A stretch of 64,000 nt of DNA, from assembly GCF_000482325.1 (NCBI RefSeq), contig NZ_KI535295.1:1514348-1578347 (forward strand), given 5' to 3'. The stretch's first letter is position 1. The number at the start of each line of letters is the position of its first letter. Shown here one piece after another: positions 18,273 to 26,412 of this stretch. Made by a program: the position numbers and the translations under genes. The stretch comes from Bacillus sp. UNC438CL73TsuS30 (GTDB lineage: Bacteria > Bacillota > Bacilli > Bacillales > Cytobacillaceae). The notes under the pieces are model-generated. The model was given only the letters and a program-made list of their open reading frames with translations. It made no database searches and was not told the origin of the DNA.

Positions 18273-18295
18273 TGCCTCTTAATAGAGGCATTTTT
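18273..18295 (+). terminator. Rho-independent terminator after hsdR
   Basis: TGCCTCT (18273-18279) pairs with AGAGGCA (18284-18290), followed by TTTTT. Confidence 0.8.
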
Positions 18296-18400
18296 AAGTT
18301 ATAATTAGTAGGTTGCATTAATTTAATTTTAGCATTAATGATGTTTGAAGGATGAACCTTAAATTAAAATAACTAGGCTGAGTTAGCGGGAGGTTGAAAA

Positions 18401-19831
18401 ATGAACAATCAAGAAATCGTTCAAAAGTTATGGAATTTGTGTAATGTGTTGCGTGATGATGGGATTACCTATCAGCAATATGTTACAGAGTTGACATATT
18501 TATTATTTCTTAAAATGATGAAAGAACAAGAGACAGAGGATGTTATTCCTGAAGGGTATCGTTGGAGTGACTTATTGGAACGGGAAGGCTTGGAGTTAAA
18601 GACATATTACCAGCGATTATTACTTGATTTAGGAAGTAGCGAAAATGAGCAGTTACGTCTTATCTATAGTGATGCTTCTACAAGTATAGCTGAGCCGAAA
18701 AACTTAGAGAAAATTATTAAATCAATTGATGCACTTGATTGGTACAATGCAAAAGAAGAGGGACTTGGGAATCTTTATGAAGGTCTATTAGAGAAAAATG
18801 CAAGTGAAAAGAAATCGGGAGCGGGACAATATTTCACACCAAGAGTATTGATTGATGTGATGGTACAGCTTATTGACCCAAAAGTTGGAGAACGATGTAA
18901 TGACCCTGCTTGTGGAACATTGGGTTTTATGATTGCGGCAGACCAATATTTAAAAAATAAAACAGATGACTATTTTGACCTCGACCCGCAAGAAGCCAAG
19001 TTTCAAAAGAAAGAAGCCTTTACAGGAATGGAACTTGTAAAAGACACACATCGCCTTGCGTTAATGAATGCTTTGCTTCATAACATGGAAGGACGGTTGG
19101 AACAAGGGGATTCTTTGTCTGGGAATGGAAAATGGATGAAGAACTTTGATGTTATCTTAACAAACCCGCCGTTTGGTACAAAAAAGGGCGGGGAACGTGT
19201 ATCCCGTGATGATTTAACATTTGAAACATCGAATAAGCAGTTGAATTTCTTGCAATTGATTTATAACGCTTTAAAAGATGATGGAAATGCAAGGGCAGCG
19301 GTTGTGTTGCCCGATAATGTGTTGTTTGAAAGTGGTATTGGTTCGAAAATTCGTCGTGACCTAATGAATAAATGTAATTTACACACCATTTTACGTTTAC
19401 CAACAGGTATATTCTATGCACAAGGTGTAAAAACAAATGTCTTATTCTTCACAAGAGAAACAACAGACCAAGATAACACGAAAGACGTTTGGGTATATGA
19501 CCTTCGTACAAATATGTCTTCGTTTGGTAAACGGAATCAGTTAACAATGGCTCATTTTGAAAACTTCATGAAAGCGTACGTGGCAGAAGACCGTTCGAAA
19601 ATTGAAGACGAACGCTGGAATATGTTTACACGAGAAGAAATTGCTAAAAAAGATGATAGTTTAGATATTGGATTGATTGCTGATGAATCATTATCCTCAT
19701 ACGAAAACCTACCAGACCCAATTGAATCCGCAAAAGAGGCAATTGAGAAACTGCAACAGGCTATGGATTTATTAACTGAAGTAGTTGAAGAATTACGTGC
19801 TGTTGAGGAAGATGAGGTGGTAACAAAATGA
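18401..19831 (+). CDS. hsdM: Type I DNA methyltransferase M subunit
   Basis: GGGAGG lies before the ATG. The 476-residue protein has the HsdM N-terminal helical domain and then an N6-adenine methyltransferase core. Motif I reads DPACGTLGF and motif IV reads TNPPFG, and AGQYFTPR stands at the start of the catalytic domain. It methylates adenine using S-adenosylmethionine, in a complex with HsdS. Motif I usually reads GT(G/A)GF; the Leu here is unusual, though the position is somewhat variable. It overlaps hsdS by four bases (ATGA), as is normal for M-S pairs. Confidence 0.95.
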   Translation: MNNQEIVQKLWNLCNVLRDDGITYQQYVTELTYLLFLKMMKEQETEDVIPEGYRWSDLLEREGLELKTYYQRLLLDLGSSENEQLRLIYSDASTSIAEPKNLEKIIKSIDALDWYNAKEEGLGNLYEGLLEKNASEKKSGAGQYFTPRVLIDVMVQLIDPKVGERCNDPACGTLGFMIAADQYLKNKTDDYFDLDPQEAKFQKKEAFTGMELVKDTHRLALMNALLHNMEGRLEQGDSLSGNGKWMKNFDVILTNPPFGTKKGGERVSRDDLTFETSNKQLNFLQLIYNALKDDGNARAAVVLPDNVLFESGIGSKIRRDLMNKCNLHTILRLPTGIFYAQGVKTNVLFFTRETTDQDNTKDVWVYDLRTNMSSFGKRNQLTMAHFENFMKAYVAEDRSKIEDERWNMFTREEIAKKDDSLDIGLIADESLSSYENLPDPIESAKEAIEKLQQAMDLLTEVVEELRAVEEDEVVTK

Positions 19832-21342
19832 GCAAAAAGGAAAAAATTGATGAATTATTGAAAGAAGCATTAATACCAAAAGATGAACAGCCATATGAAG
19901 TGCCAGAGAACTGGGTGTGGCTACGGTTAGGAGCAGTAGCTGATTTTTTAAATGGCATAGCTTTTAAACCATCCCAATGGACTGATTCAGGTTTACCGAT
20001 TATCAGAATACAAAACCTTAATAGTAAGAACCCTAATTATCGTAATTTCAATTATTATCAAGGTGATTACGATGAAAAATACCTTGTGAAAAACGGAGAC
20101 TTATTGTTTGCATGGTCTGGAAATATTGGAACGTCATTTGGAAGCAGAATATATGAAGGAGAAACAGGTATACTTAACCAGCATATTTATAAAGTTTTTA
20201 TTAATGAATTGGTTTTAAAAATGTATTTTCATTTTTGCATTCAATCGAGAATTGATGATATTCACAAAAATGCACATGGAGGAGCAGGATTAACTCATAT
20301 CACGAAGAAAAAATTAGAAACTTTACCTTTTCCTTTACCTTCAATTAATGAGCAAGTCCGTATAGCAGAAAAAGTAAAGCATCTTCTAGGTAAAGTTGAA
20401 GAAGCAAAGCAATTGATTGAGGAAGCGAAAGAAACGTCTGAACTTCGTCGATCAGCTATTTTAGATAAGGCATTTAGCGGGGAGTTAACGAGGAAGTGGA
20501 GAAAAGAAATTTCTACTGAACAAACTTTTGATGAACTGTTAGAAAAAATAAGAATTGAAAAAGAAAACATCTATTTAGGATTGTTAGATAAAGCCAAAAA
20601 AGAAGGAAGTAAAAAGCCAGCACGTCAAAAAAAATATGATAATAAATTTAATCAAGAGGATGCAATATCATTACCTAATAATTGGGGTTATTGTACATTA
20701 GGAGATGTAATTTATGATTTTAAATATGGGACTTCGGAGAAGAGTGACTATGATTTCAAAGGTACACCAGTAATTAGAATACCTAATATAGAAGAAGAAT
20801 TCATTGATACCGATGATTTAAAATATCTAAAAGAGAACATCATTGATTTTAGTTCTTCAGTGTTAGAGGGGGACATACTAATTGTAAGGTCTAATGGGAG
20901 TAGGGATTTAGTTGGAAAATGTTCTATTGTGCAAAAAAGCGAAGAAAAGTATGCATTTGCATCATACTTAATAAGACTACGTCCTGTGCTAGTTGTGCCT
21001 GAATTTATATTGTGGCTTTTAAAATCAGATAGGGTGAAGGAACAATTTTTTTCGAAATCTAAGTCATCAGCTGGAATAAACAATATTAACACAGAAGAAC
21101 TAGCAACAACAATTATTCCTTTACCACCAGTTGAAGAACAGAAAGAAATTGTTAAAAAGTTAAAAGTTTTACTTGCTAAGGAAGAAGTAACTAAAAAAAT
21201 ATTAGATTTAGATGATTATGTAGGAGCATTAAAACAATCTATCCTTTCACAAGCATTCCGAGGGGAACTTGGAACTAATGACCCAAGTGAAGAAAGTGCG
21301 ATTGAATTATTAAAAGAAGTGCTGAAGGAACAAATGAAATAG
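19828..21342 (+). CDS. hsdS: Type I restriction specificity subunit
   Basis: The 504-residue protein has the standard two-part layout. There are two target recognition domains (about 25-175 and 285-420), each followed by a conserved helical spacer. The spacers carry LPSINEQVRIAEKVKHLL ... RRSAILDKAFSGELT and LPPVEEQKEIVKKLKVLL ... LKQSILSQAFRGELG. The two recognition domains differ, so a bipartite asymmetric site is expected; the site cannot be read from the sequence. The gene is full length and coupled to hsdM. No second hsdS or invertible repeat is nearby. Confidence 0.95.
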   Translation: MSKKEKIDELLKEALIPKDEQPYEVPENWVWLRLGAVADFLNGIAFKPSQWTDSGLPIIRIQNLNSKNPNYRNFNYYQGDYDEKYLVKNGDLLFAWSGNIGTSFGSRIYEGETGILNQHIYKVFINELVLKMYFHFCIQSRIDDIHKNAHGGAGLTHITKKKLETLPFPLPSINEQVRIAEKVKHLLGKVEEAKQLIEEAKETSELRRSAILDKAFSGELTRKWRKEISTEQTFDELLEKIRIEKENIYLGLLDKAKKEGSKKPARQKKYDNKFNQEDAISLPNNWGYCTLGDVIYDFKYGTSEKSDYDFKGTPVIRIPNIEEEFIDTDDLKYLKENIIDFSSSVLEGDILIVRSNGSRDLVGKCSIVQKSEEKYAFASYLIRLRPVLVVPEFILWLLKSDRVKEQFFSKSKSSAGINNINTEELATTIIPLPPVEEQKEIVKKLKVLLAKEEVTKKILDLDDYVGALKQSILSQAFRGELGTNDPSEESAIELLKEVLKEQMK

Positions 21343-21351
21343 TTTTAAGTT

Positions 21352-21382
21352 GACATCCGTTATCGGTAGGATGTCTTTTTTT
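21352..21382 (+). terminator. Rho-independent terminator after hsdS
   Basis: GACATCC (21352-21358) pairs with GGATGTC (21369-21375) and is followed by a run of T. Confidence 0.85.
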
Positions 21383-21455
21383 TATTTCACCTATAAAAGG
21401 ATACTGAACTAGGATTATTTTAGCTATTATCTTATTGAATTATGAAGTATAAGTA

Positions 21456-21463
21456 ATTATAAT
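21456..21463. repeat. Left target-site duplication of the IS66-family element
   Basis: ATTATAAT directly precedes the element's left end and is repeated directly after its right end. Eight bases is the usual duplication length for IS66. Confidence 0.8.
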
Positions 21464-21561
21464 GTAAGCCCGAATTATAAAAAAATAAGCGTACCTTCAG
21501 GTACGCATCACAAATAGCCGTAAATCCTAATTTTTTCAATCGAATTTACAGCTTATTTTAG

Positions 21562-23164
21562 TTATTTGCTACATTCTACCTTAATCATTTTTGACCAGGG
21601 CATGTACTGATCTAATATTTCAGGGTTTTGCTGGATTTCGAGATTCGGTAGATCCGTCAAAAGTTTCTTTAAATATTCATAGAAATCAACGCCGTTACTT
21701 TTGGCCGTTTCTGCGATACTCAAACAAATGGCATTCGCTTTTGCGCCGGCTTCACTAACACTAAAGAGCCAATTTTTTCTACCCAGAACGTTAGGACGGA
21801 TTGCGTTTTCGGCCGGATTATTATCAATTTCAATGCGCCCGTCATTGAGGAATGCTTTGAGACCGTTTGTTCTGTTCAATGTGTATTCAGCTGCTTTCGC
21901 TAGCGCATTTTTCCCGTAGAATGGTGACTTTTCAACCCATTCAAAGAATTTATCTACAATTGGCTTCGAGTATTTTTGGCGTTTTTTTCTTCGCTTACTC
22001 GGAGACAAATGTTTAAATTCCCTTTCGAGTCGATATAAATCGTCACAATAGCTCACACCAATTCGACCATTTTTACTGTCCGCTTTCAGCCAATAACGAC
22101 GAACATGCGCCCAACAATTTGCGAAGGTAATGCCCTCCAATTTATCATAGGCAGAATAACCGTCGCAAACAATCGTGCCAGAAAAGCCTTCTATGAAACT
22201 TTCAAGGACAGATCGAGCTCGTGATAATGCGCTATGAAAGAGAGTCATGGGTGGTCCTTGGCATGGCACACTTCGCGCCACCCAATTGTAGGCATTTGTT
22301 TGACCAGATTTCCCATCGGATCGGTAGAGGATTTGTCCATATGTTTCATCAATATGTAAAAGAGATTTATCCATCATCAAATCTTTCATTCGTAGGTAAA
22401 TAGGTAATAACCAATCGTGTGATGCACGAATGACCCAATTCAAAAGGTTCTTATCATTGGTATTGAGGCCATAACGATCCCATTCCTTTACCTGACGGTA
22501 AAGGGGTAAGTATTGTACAAATTTATCATAGATGACTTTGGCAAGTACGCTAGGGCCTGCGATGCTGCGTTGAATAGGAGACTGTGCCGCTTTACCACGT
22601 TTTATTTGAGCCTTTTGAAAGGCATCGCCTTTGCAATTTTTACACTCATACGCGTGTTCAATGTGTTGAACTTTCTTCATTCTAGCAGGAATAAATTCTG
22701 CTTCTTCGCGCACGATTGTACTGCCAATTTCAATCATTTCCCCTTGGCAACAGTCACAAAACGTATTTTCCGGATGATGGTGAACTGCTTCTACCTCAAT
22801 ACCATCATGCATGGAATCATTTTTTCTTCTTTTGAACTTTTCGTACAACTGTATAAGAAATTGTCTGTTGGCTTTGTTCTCCTGTGTGCTCAGGTTCATT
22901 AAAAGACGGGTCATCTTCAAATAGTGATACTTGCCCATCTGGTGTATTGTATTTTGATTTTTCGGTTTTTGATCCATATAAAAGCTTTGTTAATTGGCGA
23001 ACTTGCTCGGTTAACGCTTCGTTCTGTTTCAAAGATTTATCCAATTTTTTTGATAGTTCCTGGTTTTGTTGATTTGAATGAGCCAATTGCTCTTCAAGCA
23101 ATCTAATTAATCTATCAAATTGATTTTCACTTGTAGAAGAAACGTTCGTCACATCATTCACCAC
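21562..23164 (-). pseudogene. tnpC: IS66 transposase TnpC, split by a frameshift in an A run
   Basis: The first frame (23164 down to 22817) has the coiled-coil N-terminus of TnpC, ending SYTVVRKVQKKKK. The second frame continues the protein without loss from NDSMHDGIEVEAVHHHPENT through the zinc-finger Cys pairs (CDCCQG, CKNCKG). The catalytic region follows, with LLHIDETYGQ, VCDGYSAYD and DNNPAENAIR. The two meet at a run of six A; one base too many separates the frames. Either the copy is inactivated, or it relies on transcriptional slippage at the A run. The rest of the protein, including the DDE residues, looks intact. Confidence 0.85.
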
Positions 23165-23242
23165 TCTTTGTTCGGATTCACTCTTCTTATTATAACGAGT
23201 TCGAAGAGTGGAATAAAGGTAAAATAATGGACTTCAACGAAT

Positions 23243-23596
23243 TTAAAAAACACCTTTTGTTGATGGCAGAATCGCCTTTGGCTGCTGGATTGATAATCCT
23301 TCGAGGAGCCAGCGAAGCTCCTGTTGTGAAAGATTGCGGACTTCATTTTCATCTTTTGGCCATTGGAGTTTGCCGTTATCCAAACGTTTATAAAGCATGG
23401 CGAAGCCATCACCGTCGAAATATAAACATTTATAACGATCTTTACTCCATCCAGAAAATAAGAAAATAGAATCTCCATATGGATCAAGTTCGAAAGAATC
23501 TTGGATCAGTGTGGCCAGGCCATCAATTCCTTTTCTCATGTCCGTTTTACCACAAATGATATAAATATTCTTCACACTTGTAAAATCGTGTTTCAC
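23243..23596 (-). CDS. tnpB: IS66 accessory protein TnpB
   Basis: The 117-residue product matches the IS66 Orf2 pattern (KTDMRKGIDGLATLIQ, then GDSIFLFSGWSKDRYKCLYF and DGDGFAMLYKRLDNG). TnpB is needed for IS66 transposition, but its biochemical role is not settled. It starts with GTG, overlapping the tnpA stop by four bases. Confidence 0.92.
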   Translation of the reverse strand: MKHDFTSVKNIYIICGKTDMRKGIDGLATLIQDSFELDPYGDSIFLFSGWSKDRYKCLYFDGDGFAMLYKRLDNGKLQWPKDENEVRNLSQQELRWLLEGLSIQQPKAILPSTKGVF

Positions 23597-23787
23597 CGAT
23601 CTTTCAACTCCCTCATAACGGTTTGGATGATGTGCTCATCTACGCCGTTGAAAAAGGTAATTTCAGTATTGCCGGCTTTGATTGTGCAAGTAGGATTTGA
23701 GGAGACCACTGCTGGATTTGATGCGGAAATTTTTTCGCTATCGGTTTGTAATGTAACGGGGACGATGGTTAGTTTTTGTTGCGGCAT
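23593..23787 (-). CDS. tnpA: IS66 accessory protein TnpA (short form)
   Basis: The 64-residue product is preceded by AAGGAGG. It ends in TEITFFNGVDEHIIQTVMRE followed by LKDR, as in the short first ORF of Bacillus IS66 elements. It is coupled to tnpB. It is much shorter than the roughly 110-residue TnpA of proteobacterial IS66, which is normal in this group. Confidence 0.75.
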   Translation of the reverse strand: MPQQKLTIVPVTLQTDSEKISASNPAVVSSNPTCTIKAGNTEITFFNGVDEHIIQTVMRELKDR

Positions 23788-23871
23788 ATGAAAAGTACCT
23801 CCTTAAATTGATACCTTGATCGTACCAGGAGATGCTGCTGTTTTATATGCGTTGTTTGAATACGGGCTTAC

Positions 23872-23879
23872 ATTATAAT
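23872..23879. repeat. Right target-site duplication of the IS66-family element
   Basis: ATTATAAT directly follows the right end and matches 21456-21463. Confidence 0.8.
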
Positions 23880-23948
23880 AGAAAATAAGTCAATCGGTCT
23901 AAGTTCGAAAAGTGACCGTTATACTGTACGGAAGAAAAATAGCGGTAT

Positions 23949-24022
23949 GTCCCAGTAGCTCAGCAGGATAGAGCATACGCCTTCTAAGCGTACGGTCGGG
24001 AGTTCGATTCTCTCCTCAGAAT
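23949..24022 (+). tRNA. tRNA-Arg (anticodon TCT), damaged 3' acceptor strand
   Basis: The D arm (GCTCAGCAGGATAGAGC), the anticodon arm (TACGC-CTTCTAA-GCGTA, anticodon TCT) and the T arm (GGGAG-TTCGATT-CTCTC) all fold. The 5' acceptor strand GTCCCAG should be matched by CTGGGAC, but the sequence reads CTCAGAA, so three of the seven pairs fail (positions 1-72, 4-69 and 5-68). This fits a tRNA gene whose 3' end was altered, for example by integration or excision at the tRNA end, and it is probably not functional. Confidence 0.75.
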
Positions 24023-24379
24023 GGTGTATTGATTGGTTTAGTTATTCAAAAAATCATGATTCACACATTGAAATATGGATATATTTTATCGCCTTTTTCC
24101 GCTCATTACACATTCGGCAACTTAAATAAAAAAGCCTTTTAACCATGAAGTATTAATACCAATGGTTGAAGGGCTTTTTTTGTATTTGAGCACTTTGTTT
24201 CCATAAGTTATCCGCCTCCGCATCTGGGAGGAAGAAGTCATTAAAAAAGAAGCGAAAATACTATAAAGAATTTTGGACACTGATTAACCTTTTAACAAAT
24301 AATAACTACAAAAATTACTTGACCTTTTTTATTGAACTGGTAATTTTTCTTTAAACCATTTCTACGGAGGTCTGGCATA
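24023..24379. other. Spacer after the tRNA with a terminator-like repeat
   Basis: It holds the hairpin repeat at 24126-24193 and AT-rich sequence leading to the ribosome binding site of the next gene. No coding region is supported. Confidence 0.5.
24126..24193 (+). repeat. Hairpin repeat, right copy; also a strong terminator
   Basis: AAAAAAGCCTTTTAACCAT pairs with ATGGTTGAAGGGCTTTTTT with two G-T pairs, followed by T. Its core is identical over 20 bases to the copy at 13780-13799. It lies about 100 bases behind the tRNA and may terminate it. Confidence 0.65.
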
Positions 24380-24823
24380 ATGGGATTATATAAACATGGC
24401 CTATCAAAAACACGGATACATGGATTATGGAGAAAAGTTATAGATAGATGTACTAACCTAAATGCTTCAAATTATCATAATTATGGGGGTCGTGGGATAT
24501 GGGTATGCAATTCTTGGCTTAATGATTTTATGGCTTTTTATGATTGGGCAATGTCTAATGGTTATCAAGAAGGGCTAAGCCTGAAACGTATTGATGTAAA
24601 TGGAAATTATGAACCTAGTAATTGTAAATGGATAGAGCCGCGTGAGCAATGCAGGAACAAACGGGATACTAAATACGCAAATATAAATGGGGTGACAAAG
24701 CCATTAATTGAATGGGCTGAAATTTATGATGTACCCTATAAAACTGTTATGACAAGATTGTACAGGGGGAAGAGAGGAATAGACCTTTTTCAGCAAACAA
24801 AGAATTCACGAAAGGTATCATAA
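24380..24823 (+). CDS. Phage-type HNH-like/DNA-binding protein
   Basis: GGAGGT precedes the ATG. The 147-residue protein follows a pattern common in Firmicute phages: LSKTRIHGLWRKVIDRC, YHNYGGRGIWVCNSWLNDF, LSLKRIDVNGNYEPSNCKW. The Gly-Gly-Arg-Gly and Arg-Ile-Asp ... Pro-Ser-Asn-Cys blocks belong to HNH-like or homing-endonuclease-like small proteins. The C-terminus (KPLIEWAEIYDVPYKTVMTR) looks like a helix-turn-helix of the kind fused to such nucleases. It probably is a relic or passenger of a phage. A terminator follows at 24946. Confidence 0.7.
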   Translation: MGLYKHGLSKTRIHGLWRKVIDRCTNLNASNYHNYGGRGIWVCNSWLNDFMAFYDWAMSNGYQEGLSLKRIDVNGNYEPSNCKWIEPREQCRNKRDTKYANINGVTKPLIEWAEIYDVPYKTVMTRLYRGKRGIDLFQQTKNSRKVS

Positions 24824-24945
24824 ATGTAAATCTTCGCCACGGTTGTGAAAAGCGAAGTATTGACTTGCCTGCATAAAATATATGAATAAGCAGTGGTAAT
24901 TAGTTTATTTGACCTGGCTATCAATTAAACCACTATAGATTAACC

Positions 24946-24988
24946 CCTTTAATCCTTTGTATTAACATTTCTGATTAAAGGTTTTTTT
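24946..24988 (+). terminator. Rho-independent terminator
   Basis: CCTTTAATC (24946-24954) pairs with GATTAAAGG (24973-24981), followed by seven T. Confidence 0.8.
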
Positions 24989-25030
24989 ATGCACTCTTTC
25001 ACCCTTTAAAAGGACGCGGGGGCTTTACTA

Positions 25031-25650
25031 TTATTTTGAATTGGCTAAATTTAAATCTAATGGGCCATCTTTTATAGATATTTGCTCCGTACCCATAATA
25101 GTTTTTGAATCTGAAGGTTTTTCAAATTCAAATAAATAAAGGGTAGGTTTTTCCACCACTGTGTTACTTAAAATGTTTTTAGTATTATTAACAGTATTCT
25201 GAACTTCTAAAGGAGACAGTATGTTAAATCTATTTTGGGAAATCCAATTAGTAAAATTTTTTGCCTCTCCATCCATTGGTTCGCTGCTACACCATTTTTG
25301 GTTTGAGCCATTAATATTTTGAAATACAATGTAATGCTTATCCATATGCGTTCCTTCTTTGACCCACTGTCCGTAATATTTCCTTACTTTTGTATTTACT
25401 TCAACAATCTGTAACTTGCTTAAGTCTGGTTTGAATAGTACGTCACTTGAATTAAACAGCATAGGACAAGCATAAACTACTTCTGTACCGTGAACGAGAC
25501 TTAGACGGATAAATGCTTCGTGTTGAGAATAAAGCCCATCCGATGATGGCTTTGTTTTGAGTAGGGACGGTAAAATGGAACATTATAACCAGGCGGAACA
25601 TTTGAGTGTCCATCACGTGTATGCTTTTGTTTTATTTTATTAACGACCTT
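25031..25650 (-). pseudogene. Decayed hypothetical gene, no start and frameshifted
   Basis: The open frame (143 residues counted from an internal ATG at 25462) extends upstream without a start codon through YSQHEAFIRLSLVHGTEVVY. Near 25560 a neighbouring frame takes over with NVPPGYNVPFYRPYS. The protein resembles bacterial hypothetical proteins that have a Gln-His-Glu motif followed by a Val-Tyr-Tyr/Ala-(S/C)-Pro motif, but I cannot name the family. The combination of no start and a frameshift marks it as a pseudogene. Confidence 0.5.
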
Positions 25651-25761
25651 TTATTGTATGAATAGTCCTATAAAAAAAGTTGTACTTTCTCGACCATGTA
25701 TGCAAGCTTCTATGTACGCCTCAAAATCTTTTTGGCTCATTTCAGATAATACAAATGCCAT
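25651..25761 (-). pseudogene. Short protein-like remnant
   Basis: The frame MAFVLSEMSQKDFEAYIEAC, then IHGRESTTFFIGLFIQ, ends in a stop at 25651. It is in the same frame as the upstream end of the decayed gene at 25031. It looks like true protein sequence but has no ribosome binding site; it is probably the end of a lost gene. Confidence 0.3.
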
Positions 25762-26085
25762 GTCAAAAGTCTTCAAAACTGCTTGAGACCTGTGTTCCAG
25801 GGTGGGGTGGATTCTACTAAATCCCGACAACTGTTTATATTAATATGTAACCCTAGATTATAATCTCATTTAATCATACCGATTTTGTTGTAAAAGGCCC
25901 TGCCCTCGAGAACATGTTATCTCCTGGGCTTTTTTTATACTTATTTTCCCAACAATCTTTATTCTTAAAATATTAAAATCCGTTGTTAATAAAAAGGACA
26001 ATTCAGTTTTAGTATAAATTTATTTAGAAATCAAAGCCCTCCTTAGTTATAATTAAAGTACATAGATCTTGGAGGTAGCAGTAAA
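25762..26085. other. Spacer between gene remnants and the MazG-like gene
   Basis: No gene is supported. A weak stem (GGCCC near 25900 with GGGC near 25930, then T) may act as a terminator. The ribosome binding site of the next gene, GGAGGT, lies at its end. Confidence 0.4.
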
Positions 26086-26412
26086 ATGCCAACATACAAT
26101 AAACTTGTTCGAGACAGAATTCCAGAAATCATTGATAATACAGGTAAAACTTTTTCTACTAAAACATTAAATAACGATGAATACATAACAGAACTTCGCA
26201 AGAAAAGCTTCGAAGAACTTGAAGAATACATGAATACCAATAACAATGAGGATGCCATAGAAGAACTAGCCGACCTTTTGGAAATTATCCATTCTCTAGC
26301 TGAGTACCACGGAGCTTCTATTGAGAAAGTAGAGGAGGTCCGTCAAAAGAAGGCAGAAAAAAGAGGCGGATTTAAAGAAAAAATCTTCTTAATTGAGGTT
26401 GAAGATGAGTAA
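26086..26412 (+). CDS. MazG-like nucleoside triphosphate pyrophosphohydrolase
   Basis: The start has a clear GGAGGT. The 108-residue protein begins MPTYNKLVRDRIPEII and has the all-alpha NTP pyrophosphohydrolase pattern: EELEEY, then EDAIEELADLLEIIHSLAEY. Its acidic residues would bind magnesium. Such enzymes hydrolyse (d)NTPs to monophosphates, either as house-cleaning or to deplete nucleotides during stress or phage infection. It overlaps the next gene, a PLD-helicase, by eight bases. The tight coupling suggests a joint role. Confidence 0.85.
   Translation: MPTYNKLVRDRIPEIIDNTGKTFSTKTLNNDEYITELRKKSFEELEEYMNTNNNEDAIEELADLLEIIHSLAEYHGASIEKVEEVRQKKAEKRGGFKEKIFLIEVEDE

Larger units (their letters stand above)
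21464..23871 (-). mobile_element. IS66-family insertion sequence with complete ends
   Basis: The left end GTAAGCCCGAATTATAAA and the inverted right end GTAAGCCCGTATTCAAAC share the terminal nine bases and more beyond. The element is 2408 bp and is flanked by an 8-bp direct duplication ATTATAAT (21456-21463 and 23872-23879). It carries tnpA, tnpB and tnpC on the minus strand; tnpC is frameshifted. A hairpin GCGTACC-TTCA-GGTACGC (21489-21506) lies just inside the left end. The clean duplication implies a fairly recent insertion between hsdS and the tRNA. Confidence 0.9.

Noticed and set aside
13751..24193. Hairpin repeats as att sites of one integrated island
   Set aside because: No integrase lies between them and the copies are imperfect, so attachment sites cannot be claimed; kept only as a repeat finding.
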